DNA from: Hyphomicrobiales bacterium
GTDB taxonomy: Bacteria > Pseudomonadota > Alphaproteobacteria > Rhizobiales > Rhizobiaceae
DNA length: 64,000 bases
Direction of reading: 5' to 3'
Assembly: GCA_900468285.1 (NCBI GenBank)
Contig: UBTF01000001.1
Span: 310,001 to 374,000, forward strand
The position numbers and the translations under genes were made by a program. The notes beneath the pieces are model-generated. The model saw nothing but the letters and a program-made list of their open reading frames with translations, had not been told where the DNA came from and ran no database searches. Position 1 is the first letter of the stretch. Every line of letters starts with the position of its first letter. Shown piece by piece: positions 1-8,951 of this stretch.

Positions 1-1
1 C

Positions 2-667
2 AACAAGAATTACTCCTCTTGGTCGTTGCGTCCATGGGTGTTGATGCGGACGCTGGACATCGGTTTCAAAGAAAGCCTTTTTCCTTTCGGCAATTCGGCG
101 AAGGACTTCTCAGCCTTTTCTCCCACTGCCAAAGTTCCCTGCCTTGTTGATGGTGATCTCACCGTATGGGATTCGCTCGCCATTGCGGAATATCTGGCTG
201 AACGACATAGCGATGTTTGGGCAGACAATGCTGCCGCTCGCGCGTGGTCTCGATCAGCAGCTGCGGAAATGCACTCGGGTTTCCAGGCGCTCCGCAAAGA
301 GCATCCTATGAGTGTCGGCCTTCGCATTCGCCCAGCTTCCATTAGCGGATCGCTGCAACAGGACATTGCGCGTATCGACGCTCTCTGGCAGCAGGGTCTG
401 AAGTCCTTTGGTGGCCCATTCCTGGCGGGTAGCACGTTTACCGCCGTGGATGCATTTTTCTGCCCGGTCGCTTTCCGCTTTCAGACGTACGGAACAGTGC
501 TTTCTGCGGAGTCCACGGAGTACAAGGACCGTCTTCTCTCACTGCCTGCAATGCAGGAGTGGCAAGAGGCGGCGCTTCTGGAGACATGGCGCGACGGCGA
601 TCATGAGGAAGAGGCGAAAGCAGTCGGAGAGATATTGGCGGATCTTCGTATGTCAGGGAATTCGTAA
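2..667 (+). CDS. Glutathione S-transferase family protein, 5' end cut by the window
   Basis: The reading frame is open from base 2, and its first visible residues (NKNYSSWSLRPW) are the typical N-terminal strand and active-site loop of a bacterial GST family, so the true start lies upstream of the window. The thioredoxin-like half continues through a VPCLVDG cis-proline motif and a DSLAIAEYLAE motif that binds the glutathione gamma-glutamyl group; an all-helical C-terminal half follows. About 221 residues are visible, close to the full family length. Members conjugate glutathione to electrophiles or act as glutathione-dependent reductases; the substrate cannot be read from sequence. It converges on comEC with a 23-base gap. 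Confidence 0.88.
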   Translation, partial: NKNYSSWSLRPWVLMRTLDIGFKESLFPFGNSAKDFSAFSPTAKVPCLVDGDLTVWDSLAIAEYLAERHSDVWADNAAARAWSRSAAAEMHSGFQALRKEHPMSVGLRIRPASISGSLQQDIARIDALWQQGLKSFGGPFLAGSTFTAVDAFFCPVAFRFQTYGTVLSAESTEYKDRLLSLPAMQEWQEAALLETWRDGDHEEEAKAVGEILADLRMSGNS

Positions 668-690
668 GCGGCGGGTGTCGTTCACCGGTT

Positions 691-3174
691 TCATCGCTCG
701 GCGGAAAGCAATGCAGCGATATGCTCTGGCAAGGTGGCGTCATAGGTTTTGCTGCGCCACTGGTAGCTGCGGTGAGCGGTCCACGGTCGCTCGATGCCGT
801 CCAATGCTGCTCTGGCGCTGTAGCGGGGGGCTCCCTCCCCTCCAAACCAAATTTCCATCGAGCCGGTGCGTCGCAACGTATCGCCTGTAATGAGCAGCGC
901 ACCTGATCGGCAGGCTGGAAACGGTACTCCCCGGCTTGTCACCACTATGTCAGCGAGATCACAGGCGGCTCCCGTCAACAATGAGTTGGATAGGACCGCA
1001 ATGCGAACGCCTTTTTGGGATTTCAACGCGCACCACAAATCCTTGCGACAAGTGAAATGCTGCGTTCCGGCAAGCGCTGTCTTCATTTCAGCCAGCGCCT
1101 GCGTTTTGTCCGCTTCGCTCAAGCCAGAGCGAGACGCTTGCTGGTTTTCAAGCTCCTGGGTGTCTCCATCGGACGGTTTTGCAGTGTCTAGCAGATGCGG
1201 AGCAACATGCTCCATCGTCAGTGGGACCGCCCTCTCCCATTGATCATAGATGAAGCCCGACGCGCGTGCCTTGGTCGTCGCGACCGTGTCGTTGGACAAA
1301 AGAGCAATGAGCGAACCGTCCTCGAAAATCAACAGGTCGGGCTTCGCACTCCAGCGCACGGTTCCAAGCATGATAAGCCCCGCCGCGATGAATGGCAGGC
1401 CGATCAGTGCCAGTCGTGTTCGAAGGAGCGAAAGAAGCAGAAATCCAATGGTTGAAATGGTGAGAAACCAGGGATGTTGCCGGCCGATGGTTGCATCCCC
1501 ACCCCAGCTCGAAACCGTCTTGGCAATCTCAATGACAATCTCCATGCCATAGCCCATTATCTTCAGGAATGGGCCATCCAGGCCGAAAGGCATGAGCAGC
1601 ATTCCAGCGAGCCCGAAAGGCATGACGATGAGCGACATGACCGGCATTGCAGCAAGGTTCGCGGCAAGGCCATAGGTTGTGATGCGGTGGAAATGTTCAA
1701 TCGAGTAGACCGCAGTCGAAAGGCCGCCGATAAAGGATGTCAAAGCGACGCCTCCGACAACCGCCGCCGATTTCGTTGTCAGCGTCAGCCACCATGGGGG
1801 ATTGGTTATCGAGAGGCCGTCCTCCTTGTTTCGCCACCGGCTCCAGAAGGAGTAGGCGGAAACGAGCGCGAGCGTCGCAGCGAAGGACATCTGGAAACTT
1901 GGCCCCATCACCTCATGCGGGGAAAGCACCACGATTATCAATGCGGAGAGCGCCACATTTCGAAGGCTGATGGACGGCCGGTCAACCAGAACCGCGATCA
2001 GCATGATCGACATCATCAACCATGCTCTTTCCGCTGAAACGGCAAAGCCGGAGATAAGGTAGTAGGCAAACGTCATGAGAAGTGCCGCAAAGGCGGATAT
2101 CTTCTTGACCGGCCAACGTTGGGAAAATCCCGGAAAGAGGCTGAACACCGTGCGCATTCCGACAAAGAAAATGCCGGCAGCCAGCGCCATGTTCAGTCCG
2201 GAGATTGCGACGATATGAGCGAGGCCTGAAACCCGCAATGCCTCCATGGTCTCGCCCGAGATTGCGCGCCTCTCATCGGTTACGATGGACGCCGCAAACG
2301 CTCCCGCATCACCCGGTATGAGGTACCGAATTCGCTGGGCGATATCGCTGCGTAATTCATAAAGCCATTCTCCCGCTATCTTGGCTGGGCCCGATGCAGG
2401 CACCGGAGTTGGATCTGCGCTGACGCGTTGCGGTGGCCCGTAGAAAAACCCAGTTGCGCCGATTCCCTCGAAGAACGAGGCGAATGCAAAATCATTCAGC
2501 CCTGGCAAGGCGGGGCCGGATGGTGGCGAGAGGCGCGCCTTGCCCGTAATTGTTTCGCCGATTTCGGCCGCCTGATGGCGACTTCGTGCCACGACTGACA
2601 CTCGAGCGGGCGGACGAGACACTGTGGGGTCTGACGTCGATGTCAGTGCCAAGACGTAGCGCCAGTTTCCGCGCGCATCCAGTTCACGCCGCTCGACCGT
2701 GCCTTTGACCAGTGTCGTGACGGGCGTATCGAGAATGATTGTTGCGCTGCGCTGGGTGTCCCAATCGGCAAGGACCATGCCCAGCAGAAGCAGTGCAACG
2801 GTTTTCAGAAAAATGAAGGTGGCATCCGGCCTATGGTAAAGGGCGGCAGCTGATATCATGACGCAAAGAGTTGCGATCAAGAGCGGCAGAGACGGTGGGG
2901 TGGCTGGCAGGCAGAACCAGAATGCGGCGCCAGCGGCAATAAGAACGGGGACGAAAAGAAATCCCCCGCGATATGCGCGCTCCTCTTCGATGCACCGCAA
3001 ACACCAGTGTTTAAACCTGGTCTGCAAACTGTCCTTTTGGGGAGTGACCGGCCCCTGCCCCACCAGCGCGCCTCGCGAGACATGCAGCGGCAACAGCAAG
3101 GCATCGAGCTCCGTTTGCGCAACGAAGTCCGTTTCCCGGTTACGGAAAAGCTTGTTCTCTTCTCTCTGGTTCAA
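691..3174 (-). CDS. comEC: ComEC/Rec2 family DNA-uptake channel protein
   Basis: A polytopic inner-membrane protein of 827 residues. Residues ~60-125 hold several membrane segments, followed by a soluble DUF4131-like region and then the competence domain with its hallmark HIVAISGLNMALAAG motif and about eight further membrane segments. The C-terminal ~200 residues are soluble and resemble a degraded beta-lactamase-like domain: I see no HxHxDH metal motif. The family forms the channel for single-stranded DNA during natural transformation; whether this species is competent is unknown. The assigned start is a TTG with no clear ribosome binding site, so the start is uncertain. It is convergent with the GST gene and divergent from gltA. 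Confidence 0.85.
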   Translation of the reverse strand: MNQREENKLFRNRETDFVAQTELDALLLPLHVSRGALVGQGPVTPQKDSLQTRFKHWCLRCIEEERAYRGGFLFVPVLIAAGAAFWFCLPATPPSLPLLIATLCVMISAAALYHRPDATFIFLKTVALLLLGMVLADWDTQRSATIILDTPVTTLVKGTVERRELDARGNWRYVLALTSTSDPTVSRPPARVSVVARSRHQAAEIGETITGKARLSPPSGPALPGLNDFAFASFFEGIGATGFFYGPPQRVSADPTPVPASGPAKIAGEWLYELRSDIAQRIRYLIPGDAGAFAASIVTDERRAISGETMEALRVSGLAHIVAISGLNMALAAGIFFVGMRTVFSLFPGFSQRWPVKKISAFAALLMTFAYYLISGFAVSAERAWLMMSIMLIAVLVDRPSISLRNVALSALIIVVLSPHEVMGPSFQMSFAATLALVSAYSFWSRWRNKEDGLSITNPPWWLTLTTKSAAVVGGVALTSFIGGLSTAVYSIEHFHRITTYGLAANLAAMPVMSLIVMPFGLAGMLLMPFGLDGPFLKIMGYGMEIVIEIAKTVSSWGGDATIGRQHPWFLTISTIGFLLLSLLRTRLALIGLPFIAAGLIMLGTVRWSAKPDLLIFEDGSLIALLSNDTVATTKARASGFIYDQWERAVPLTMEHVAPHLLDTAKPSDGDTQELENQQASRSGLSEADKTQALAEMKTALAGTQHFTCRKDLWCALKSQKGVRIAVLSNSLLTGAACDLADIVVTSRGVPFPACRSGALLITGDTLRRTGSMEIWFGGEGAPRYSARAALDGIERPWTAHRSYQWRSKTYDATLPEHIAALLSAER

Positions 3175-3435
3175 CCCCCGGCGCCCCTTGCCGCAAGGGT
3201 TCTAGTTTGCAACCCTGGAAGGCATATTGCAACATCTTGCGCGATTAAGGAAGCATTGACCTAGAATGAAACACTTTGCCGTAGAAATGCTTCATTTTGG
3301 GATATTGCCGTGTCGCAATGCACAATTTGCTCGTTCGATAGCTTGGCTTTGTCGCAAGGATCATATAGCTAAATCGCTGACGCTTAACTGGCTGATGCGT
3401 CACCCCGCATCGCCTGCATATTTCGGAGGTATGGT
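3175..3435. promoter_or_regulatory. Divergent intergenic region comEC/gltA
   Basis: This 261-base gap holds the gltA ribosome binding site (GGAGG just before the ATG) and presumably promoters for both flanking genes. I see no convincing -35/-10 pair that I would defend. It contains no remnant reading frame of gltX, the gene I expected here from related genomes. Confidence 0.4.
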
Positions 3436-4725
3436 ATGACGGAAAATAGCGCGACAGTGACCCTCGGCGACACCAAAGTCGATCTTCCTGTACGAGAAGG
3501 CACGATCGGTCCCAAGGTCGTTGATATCGGAACGCTTTACAAGCACACCGGCACCTTTACCTACGATCCCGGCTTTACATCAACTGCATCGTGCGAATCC
3601 AAGATCACCTACATCGACGGCGACGAAGGCGTTTTGCTGCACCGCGGCTACCCTATCGAACAGCTGGCCGAACAGGGCGATTTCCTTGAAACCTGCTATC
3701 TGCTGCTTTACGGCGAACTGCCAACAACCGCACAGAAGAAGGATTTCGACACACGCGTTACGCGCCACACCATGGTGCATGAGCAGATGAGCCGCTTCTT
3801 CACCGGCTATCGCCGCGACGCTCACCCGATGGCCGTCATGTGCGGTACGGTCGGCGCGCTGTCTGCTTTCTATCATGACTCCACCGACATCACCGATCCC
3901 CATCAGCGCATGGTTGCCTCGCTGCGCATGATCGCCAAGATGCCAACGATTGCCGCCATGGCCTATAAGTACCACATCGGCCAGCCATTCGTTTACCCGA
4001 AGAACGATCTGGATTACGCATCCAACTTCCTCAACATGTGCTTTGCCGTACCCTGCGAAGACTACAAGGTCGATCCGGTACTGGCTCGCGCAATGGACCG
4101 CATCTTCATCCTCCATGCCGACCATGAGCAGAACGCGTCGACCTCGACTGTTCGTCTTGCAGGCTCTTCGGGTGCTAACCCGTTCGCATGTATCGCAGCC
4201 GGTATCGCCTGCCTCTGGGGACCTGCCCACGGCGGCGCGAATGAAGCTGCGCTCAACATGCTCAATGAAATCGGCTCCGTTGACCGCATTCCTGAGTACA
4301 TTGCCCGCGCCAAGGACAAGAACGATCCGTTCCGTCTGATGGGCTTTGGCCACCGCGTGTACAAGAACTACGATCCGCGCGCCAAGATCATGCAGAAGAC
4401 CATGTACGAAGTGCTGGAAGCCACTGGCAACCAGGACGATCCAATCATGCAGGTTGCCCTGGAGCTGGAAAAGATCGCGCTTTCCGACCCTTATTTCGTC
4501 GAAAAGAAGCTCTACCCGAATGTCGACTTCTATTCTGGCATTACGCTGAAGGCGCTCGGCTTCCCCACAACCATGTTCACCGTTCTCTTCGCTCTCGCCC
4601 GCACCGTCGGCTGGATCGCACAGTGGAACGAAATGATCGAAGACCCGCAGCAGCGCATCGGCCGCCCACGCCAGCTCTACACCGGTGCTGCAAAGCGCGA
4701 CTATACACCGGTCTCCAAGCGTTAA
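3436..4725 (+). CDS. gltA: Citrate synthase (type II)
   Basis: Condenses oxaloacetate and acetyl-CoA to citrate at the entry of the TCA cycle. The length of 429 residues is that of hexameric, NADH-sensitive proteobacterial enzymes. The active-site blocks are clear: [20 protein letters not shown] with the first catalytic His, and [15 protein letters not shown] with the second His and substrate arginine; the catalytic Asp lies near the C-terminus. The start is supported by a GGAGG 6 bases upstream. The gene stands alone and ends in a strong intrinsic terminator. Confidence 0.97.
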   Translation: MTENSATVTLGDTKVDLPVREGTIGPKVVDIGTLYKHTGTFTYDPGFTSTASCESKITYIDGDEGVLLHRGYPIEQLAEQGDFLETCYLLLYGELPTTAQKKDFDTRVTRHTMVHEQMSRFFTGYRRDAHPMAVMCGTVGALSAFYHDSTDITDPHQRMVASLRMIAKMPTIAAMAYKYHIGQPFVYPKNDLDYASNFLNMCFAVPCEDYKVDPVLARAMDRIFILHADHEQNASTSTVRLAGSSGANPFACIAAGIACLWGPAHGGANEAALNMLNEIGSVDRIPEYIARAKDKNDPFRLMGFGHRVYKNYDPRAKIMQKTMYEVLEATGNQDDPIMQVALELEKIALSDPYFVEKKLYPNVDFYSGITLKALGFPTTMFTVLFALARTVGWIAQWNEMIEDPQQRIGRPRQLYTGAAKRDYTPVSKR

Positions 4726-4743
4726 GCTTATAAACAAAGAACG

Positions 4744-4773
4744 AAAAAAGCCGGGTCAACACCCGGCTTTTTT
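4744..4773 (+). terminator. Intrinsic terminator of gltA
   Basis: A GC-rich stem (AAAAAAGCCGGGT / ACCCGGCTTTTTT) with a four-base loop and a run of six T lies 18 bases after the gltA stop codon. Confidence 0.9.
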
Positions 4774-4829
4774 ATTGATTGCCATTTGCTGCCTTGCCAT
4801 CCTCGGAAACACGTGAGTTGGGAGGAAAG

Positions 4830-5186
4830 ATGATGAAAAAGCCTATAACTATGCTGGACAGGTCAGTCTGGAGCGAAGGCGACGATTTCTGGCAAGGAGA
4901 GTTTGAAGGGCGCACCTTCGGAACGAACGCTTCCGTCATGTTCTACACGGTGAATGAAGTGGGCAAAGGCACGGGACTGCACAAACACCCTTATGATGAA
5001 ATCTTCATCATGCGGCAGGGCAATGCACTCTTTACAATTGGAGATCAGGAAATCCGCGCCTCGGCCGGACAGGTCCTGTTCGGGCCTGCAAATATTCCCC
5101 ACAAATATGTCAACCTAGGGCCTGGACCGTTAGAAACGCTCGATATCCATGTCAGCGTCGTTTTCATCCAGGAAAATCTGGACTAA
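4830..5186 (+). CDS. Small single-domain cupin protein
   Basis: A 118-residue protein consisting of one cupin barrel. The first cupin motif is visible as GTGLHKHPYDEIFIMRQG, with two His and one Glu available as metal ligands, and the second as GPANIPHKYVNLG with the third His. The start is placed at the ATG pair 4-7 bases after a GGAGG; an in-frame ATG 51 bases upstream has no such site. The substrate is unknown; many such proteins are metal-dependent isomerases, dioxygenases or sensors. It converges on the amino acid transporter ATPase with only 8 bases between stops, and is probably monocistronic. Confidence 0.85.
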   Translation: MMKKPITMLDRSVWSEGDDFWQGEFEGRTFGTNASVMFYTVNEVGKGTGLHKHPYDEIFIMRQGNALFTIGDQEIRASAGQVLFGPANIPHKYVNLGPGPLETLDIHVSVVFIQENLD

Positions 5187-5194
5187 ACCCACTT

Positions 5195-5926
5195 TCAATG
5201 CGCCGCAACGCCCAAGAACTGCTTGAGCTCCGGCGTCTTCGGCGATGAAAACACCTCTTCCGGCGGGCCGATTTCGTGGACTTTGCCTTCGTGCATGAAG
5301 ACCACGCGTGAGCAGACGTCGCGGGCGAATTTCATCTCATGCGTTACCATGACCAGTGTCATGCCTTCTGCCGCAAGTTCCCGCACAACCGCCAACACTT
5401 CGGCCACCAGTTCCGGGTCGAGCGCGGAGGTGATTTCGTCGCAGAGAAGCGCCGTTGGCTGCATGGCGAGTGCGCGGGCAATCGCCACACGTTGCTGCTG
5501 CCCGCCGGAGAGTTCGTCAGGGTAAGCATCGAATTTATGAGCAAGGCCGACGCGTTCCAGCATCTTGCGCGCCAGCATTTCTGCCTCGGCCTTCGGCGTT
5601 TTCTTGACGACTGTTTGCGAGAGCATCACATTGCCGCCGACAGTCAGGTGCGGGAAGAGATTGAATTGCTGGAAGATCATCCCGACTTTCAGCCGGAGCG
5701 CTTTCAGGTGAAGTTCATCGTCTAGAAACTGCGCGCCAGCCACGGAGATGGCACCGGCTGAAATGGTCTCCAAACCGTTGATGCAACGCAGCAGGGTCGA
5801 TTTTCCCGAGCCGCTCTTGCCGATGATCGCAATGACCTCACCCGGCTCGATATCGAGGTTGATGCCTTTCAGCACCTCGTTCGTGCCATAGCTCTTACGG
5901 ACTTCAGTGATTTCGATGAGCGACAT
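5195..5926 (-). CDS. Polar amino acid ABC transporter, ATP-binding protein
   Basis: ATPase subunit of a PAAT-type importer, 243 residues from the chosen ATG (MSLIEITEVRKSYG). It has Walker A GKSGSGKS, the signature LSGGQQQRVAIARA, Walker B LLCDEITSALDPE and the switch His in MVTHEM. The ORF can be opened 26 codons further upstream, but that stretch lies inside the preceding permease and reads like an out-of-frame shadow. Last gene of the four-gene transporter cluster; its start overlaps the end of the permease gene by 23 bases, suggesting coupled translation. Confidence 0.93.
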   Translation of the reverse strand: MSLIEITEVRKSYGTNEVLKGINLDIEPGEVIAIIGKSGSGKSTLLRCINGLETISAGAISVAGAQFLDDELHLKALRLKVGMIFQQFNLFPHLTVGGNVMLSQTVVKKTPKAEAEMLARKMLERVGLAHKFDAYPDELSGGQQQRVAIARALAMQPTALLCDEITSALDPELVAEVLAVVRELAAEGMTLVMVTHEMKFARDVCSRVVFMHEGKVHEIGPPEEVFSSPKTPELKQFLGVAAH

Positions 5927-6563
5927 TAAGCTTCCTTTCGAGAATCTGGCTGCTTTTCGACAACGGCCAGCAGAGCGCGAAATAAATGAGGGCAACGAGG
6001 CCATAGACAGTAAAGGGTTGGAAGGTTGCGTTGGTAACGACGGTCCCCGCCTTGGAAAGCTCCACGAAGCCGATGATCGAGGTTACGGCAGTGCCCTTTA
6101 TGATCTGTACGGCAAAGCCGACGGTGGGCGGAATTGCAACGCGCATGGCCTGTGGCAGAATGACATATCGCATCTGCTGCAACCGCCCCATGCCGAGGCT
6201 CGCAGATGCCTCCCACTGCCCCTTGGAAACCGCTTCGACACAGCCGCGCCATATCTCCGTCAGGAAGGCTGCGGCCCACAAGATGAGCGTCAAACCTGCG
6301 GCGAGCCACGAAGGCACGTCGATGCCAAGAAGCCCCAGACCGAAAAAAGCGATGAACAGCTGCATCAAAAGCGGCGTGCCTTGAAACAGCTCGACATAAT
6401 ATTTGGAAAAAGTCCGTAGCGATTTCTTTTTCGAGATGCGCATGAACAGCAGAAGAAGACCAACAGCGGCGCCGCCAATGAAGGAGACGAGTGACAGCAG
6501 CACCGTCCAGCGGGTTGCCAGCAGCAGGTTGCGCAGAATATCCCAGGTCGAAAACTCGATCAT
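5904..6563 (-). CDS. Amino acid ABC transporter, permease (HisM/GlnP type)
   Basis: Inner-membrane permease of 219 residues with about five membrane helices and the coupling EAA-type loop EASASLGMGRLQQMRYVILPQAMR that contacts the ATPase. It belongs to the 3-TMS-core His/Glu/Gln/Arg permease family. Its start overlaps the stop of the upstream permease by four bases (ATGA), so the two are translationally coupled and presumably form a heterodimer. Confidence 0.92.
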   Translation of the reverse strand: MIEFSTWDILRNLLLATRWTVLLSLVSFIGGAAVGLLLLFMRISKKKSLRTFSKYYVELFQGTPLLMQLFIAFFGLGLLGIDVPSWLAAGLTLILWAAAFLTEIWRGCVEAVSKGQWEASASLGMGRLQQMRYVILPQAMRVAIPPTVGFAVQIIKGTAVTSIIGFVELSKAGTVVTNATFQPFTVYGLVALIYFALCWPLSKSSQILERKLNVAHRNH

Positions 6564-7231
6564 CTTGCGCTCCTTCTTGGAAAAACGAAGCCGCCGATGA
6601 CGAGCAGAATCTGACGCAGCAGAATGGCCAGCCCCAGATAAATCACGGTCGAGACCATATAGGCTTCAAAGGCGCGGAATGTGCGTGACTGGATGTAGTT
6701 GGCAGCAAAGGTCAAATCCTCCGCCGCAATCTGCGACACCACCGACGAGCCAAGCATGACAATAACCACTTGTGACGACAGTGCGGGCCAGATGCGTTGT
6801 AGTGAGGGCACGAGCACCACGTGGCGGAAGGTTTCGAACCGGCTCATGGCGAGGCTCGCCCCCGCCTCGAACTGTCCCTTTGGCGTTGCCTGAATGCCGG
6901 CGCGGATAATCTCACAGCTATAGGCGCCGAGGTTGACGACCATGGCAATATTGGCCGCGGTGAGTTCCGTCAGCTGCAGACCCAGTGATGGCAGGCCAAA
7001 AAAGATGAAAAAAAGCTGGATCAGAAAGGGCGTGTTGCGGATCAGTTCCACATAAAGCGCAACGGGCGGCCGCAGCCATGTCGGCCCCAGGGCGCGCACC
7101 CAAGCGCAGAAAATGCCAAGCGCAATGCCAAGCACGCCGCCGACTGCAATCAGTTGAAGCGTGATGAGCACGCCCTTCACGATGGCCGGATAATATTCGA
7201 GAAGCCAGCCGAACTCGAAAGTGTAATTCAC
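6560..7231 (-). CDS. Amino acid ABC transporter, permease (first subunit)
   Basis: Second permease subunit, 223 residues, same family as its neighbour. It shows N-terminal membrane helices, the conserved YVELIRNTPFLIQLFFIFFG block and the coupling loop EAGASLAMSRFETFRHVVLVP. It lies 71 bases downstream of the binding-protein gene, separated from it by a strong hairpin. Confidence 0.92.
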   Translation of the reverse strand: MNYTFEFGWLLEYYPAIVKGVLITLQLIAVGGVLGIALGIFCAWVRALGPTWLRPPVALYVELIRNTPFLIQLFFIFFGLPSLGLQLTELTAANIAMVVNLGAYSCEIIRAGIQATPKGQFEAGASLAMSRFETFRHVVLVPSLQRIWPALSSQVVIVMLGSSVVSQIAAEDLTFAANYIQSRTFRAFEAYMVSTVIYLGLAILLRQILLVIGGFVFPRRSAR

Positions 7232-7262
7232 AACGGTTCCCTTCCCTGAAAAACCAAGGGAC

Positions 7263-7288
7263 CGCGTCCCGCCACATCGCGGGACGCG
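7263..7288 (-). terminator. Intercistronic hairpin between binding protein and permeases
   Basis: A perfect 10-base inverted repeat (CGCGTCCCGC / GCGGGACGCG, loop of 6) lies between the binding-protein gene and the first permease. On the minus strand it is followed by a short T-rich stretch, so it may act as an attenuator or 3' stabiliser that raises binding protein over permease, a common arrangement in ABC import operons. The role is inference. Confidence 0.6.
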
Positions 7289-7302
7289 AATTCAAAATGC
7301 GT

Positions 7303-8088
7303 TCAAATATCCTTTGGCAGGTCGGTTTTTAGCCATTTCTGGGCAATCGCATTGAGGCTTCCATCAGCCTTGGCGGCAGCAATGATGGCATTGACCTTTT
7401 CGAGAAGAGCTGGCTGCTCCTTGTTCAGACCGATGAAGCATGGCGAGTTCTTGATGAGGAACTTGAGTTCCGGCCGCTTTGGCGGGTTCTTTTCCAGGAT
7501 AGCCGCTGCAACCACGTTGCCCGTCGCCACTGTTTCGACCTGGCCGGAAAGGAAGGCTGAGATGGTGCCGTTATTGTCTTCGTACCGCTTGATGGTCGTA
7601 TCTGAAGGAGCGATCTTGGTCAGCTCAAGATCTTCCACCGCTCCGCGCGTGACGCCGATTGTCTTTCCTGCGAGGTCTTCTGCCTTTTCGATCTTGACGC
7701 TATCAGGTGCAAAAACACCGTTGAAGAATGGGGCATAGGCAGAAGAGAAATCGATGACCTTTTCACGATCAGGGTTTTTGCCCAAGCTGGAAATGACAAG
7801 GTCAACCTTGTTGGTCTGCAGATAGGGAATGCGGTTGGCACTGGTAACGGGCACCAATTCTACCTTCACCCCCATTTTTTCTGCGATCAGAGTGGCAACA
7901 TCGATATCGTAACCACGCGGTGCCATGTCCACGCCCACGCTACCGAAGGGCGGGAAGTCCTGCGGAACGGCAACACGGATGGCGCCGCGTGAAGTGATAT
8001 CGGTCATGGCATCTGCCAGAACCGGTGCGGAAAAACCTGCGCCGAGGACGACAGTGATGGCAGCGAAAAATGCACGTCTATTGAACAT
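7303..8088 (-). CDS. Amino acid ABC transporter, periplasmic substrate-binding protein
   Basis: A 261-residue type 3 solute-binding protein. It has a signal peptide (basic MFNRR, hydrophobic stretch, cleavage after VLADA). The motif PRGYDIDVATLIAEKMGV and the DFSSAYAPFFNGVF stretch line the amino-acid site of this family. The start is fixed by AGGAGA seven bases upstream of this ATG rather than by the longer ORF. It is the first transporter gene and lies 10 bases after the GntR regulator gene, so the regulator may head the operon. Exact amino acid unknown. Confidence 0.93.
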   Translation of the reverse strand: MFNRRAFFAAITVVLGAGFSAPVLADAMTDITSRGAIRVAVPQDFPPFGSVGVDMAPRGYDIDVATLIAEKMGVKVELVPVTSANRIPYLQTNKVDLVISSLGKNPDREKVIDFSSAYAPFFNGVFAPDSVKIEKAEDLAGKTIGVTRGAVEDLELTKIAPSDTTIKRYEDNNGTISAFLSGQVETVATGNVVAAAILEKNPPKRPELKFLIKNSPCFIGLNKEQPALLEKVNAIIAAAKADGSLNAIAQKWLKTDLPKDI

Positions 8089-8098
8089 CTTAAATCTC

Positions 8099-8803
8099 CT
8101 ATGAAGTTGCATGAAGTGGCGGAAGTGAAAGGGAGTTACGAAGGTCTGAGTGGCGATCTCGCTGCCGTGTCAGGTCGAGGCCGGTCTCGACCTCATCCAG
8201 ATGCGTTACGGCAAGCTCCGATGCTCTGAGAAAATCACCCGCATCCATGGCCTCAAAAATGCGGCAGTGGCCTTCATGGGATTGGGCAGCGTGAAAATCT
8301 GATTGATAGAGCATGCAAATCAGGATTGTGCGTGCGGTCAGATCACGCAGGAGATCGATGATGATGTCGTTTCCGGCGATTTCGGCAATGCGAATGTGGA
8401 AATCGCCCATGAGGCATGTCAGCCTCTGGCGGTCAGCCACCGCCATTGCCTGCTTTTCCTCATTCAAATGATCAATGAGGATCTGTCGCCCATCTGGCGG
8501 AAGCACGGTCATGTTGCGCAAAAGGCCGCATTCAATGACACGGCGGGCTTTGTAGACCCGCAAGGCCTCCTCAGCCGAAGGTTCGACCACAAACCAGCCC
8601 CGTCGCGGGCTTGACCGAACCACGCCGCGGGTCACAAGCCGCATCATCGCTTCGCGAATCTTGGTGCGCGAAACTCCGTAGATTTCAGCAAGTTGATTTT
8701 CACCAAGGCGCGTGCCCGGGCGAATGCGCGCAGACAGGATGCCGGACACTATGGCAGATTCTATCGCGCTTTGATCGGTTTCGAATGTATGTCTATCTTG
8801 CAT
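8099..8803 (-). CDS. GntR family transcriptional regulator (FCD/FadR subfamily)
   Basis: A 234-residue protein with an N-terminal winged helix-turn-helix (residues ~10-75, with GENQLAEIYGVSRTKIREA as the recognition helix region) and a C-terminal all-helical FCD domain that normally binds a carboxylate effector around a metal held by Asp and His residues. It precedes the amino acid transporter on the same strand and most likely controls it and itself. A candidate operator overlaps its own start codon. Confidence 0.9.
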   Translation of the reverse strand: MQDRHTFETDQSAIESAIVSGILSARIRPGTRLGENQLAEIYGVSRTKIREAMMRLVTRGVVRSSPRRGWFVVEPSAEEALRVYKARRVIECGLLRNMTVLPPDGRQILIDHLNEEKQAMAVADRQRLTCLMGDFHIRIAEIAGNDIIIDLLRDLTARTILICMLYQSDFHAAQSHEGHCRIFEAMDAGDFLRASELAVTHLDEVETGLDLTRQRDRHSDLRNSLSLPPLHATS

Positions 8804-8808
8804 ACAAG
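8797..8808. promoter_or_regulatory. Candidate GntR operator
   Basis: CTTGCATACAAG is an inverted repeat of CTTG half-sites around four bases, overlapping the start codon of the GntR gene. FCD-type GntR proteins usually bind short palindromes of the form TTG-TNNNAC-AA or similar, so this is a plausible autoregulatory site. Not demonstrated. Confidence 0.35.
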
Positions 8809-8951
8809 AGTGATACGCAACTTGCGTGCCACTTTACCGAATGGCTGCAATGCCAATCAAATCATGCATGGAAATAGGTCGCGCAAAGCGGGCTGATTAA
8901 TTTTTAGCCAGTCACGAATTTCGTCAGCGATTAGATTTTATGCTGTGCCGT

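Noticed and set aside
3175-3435. Remnant of gltX
   Set aside because: No stretch in either strand resembles glutamyl-tRNA synthetase motifs; the gap is too short.
3580-4737. 385-codon open frame opposite gltA
   Set aside because: Shadow of citrate synthase; low-complexity composition and no ribosome site.
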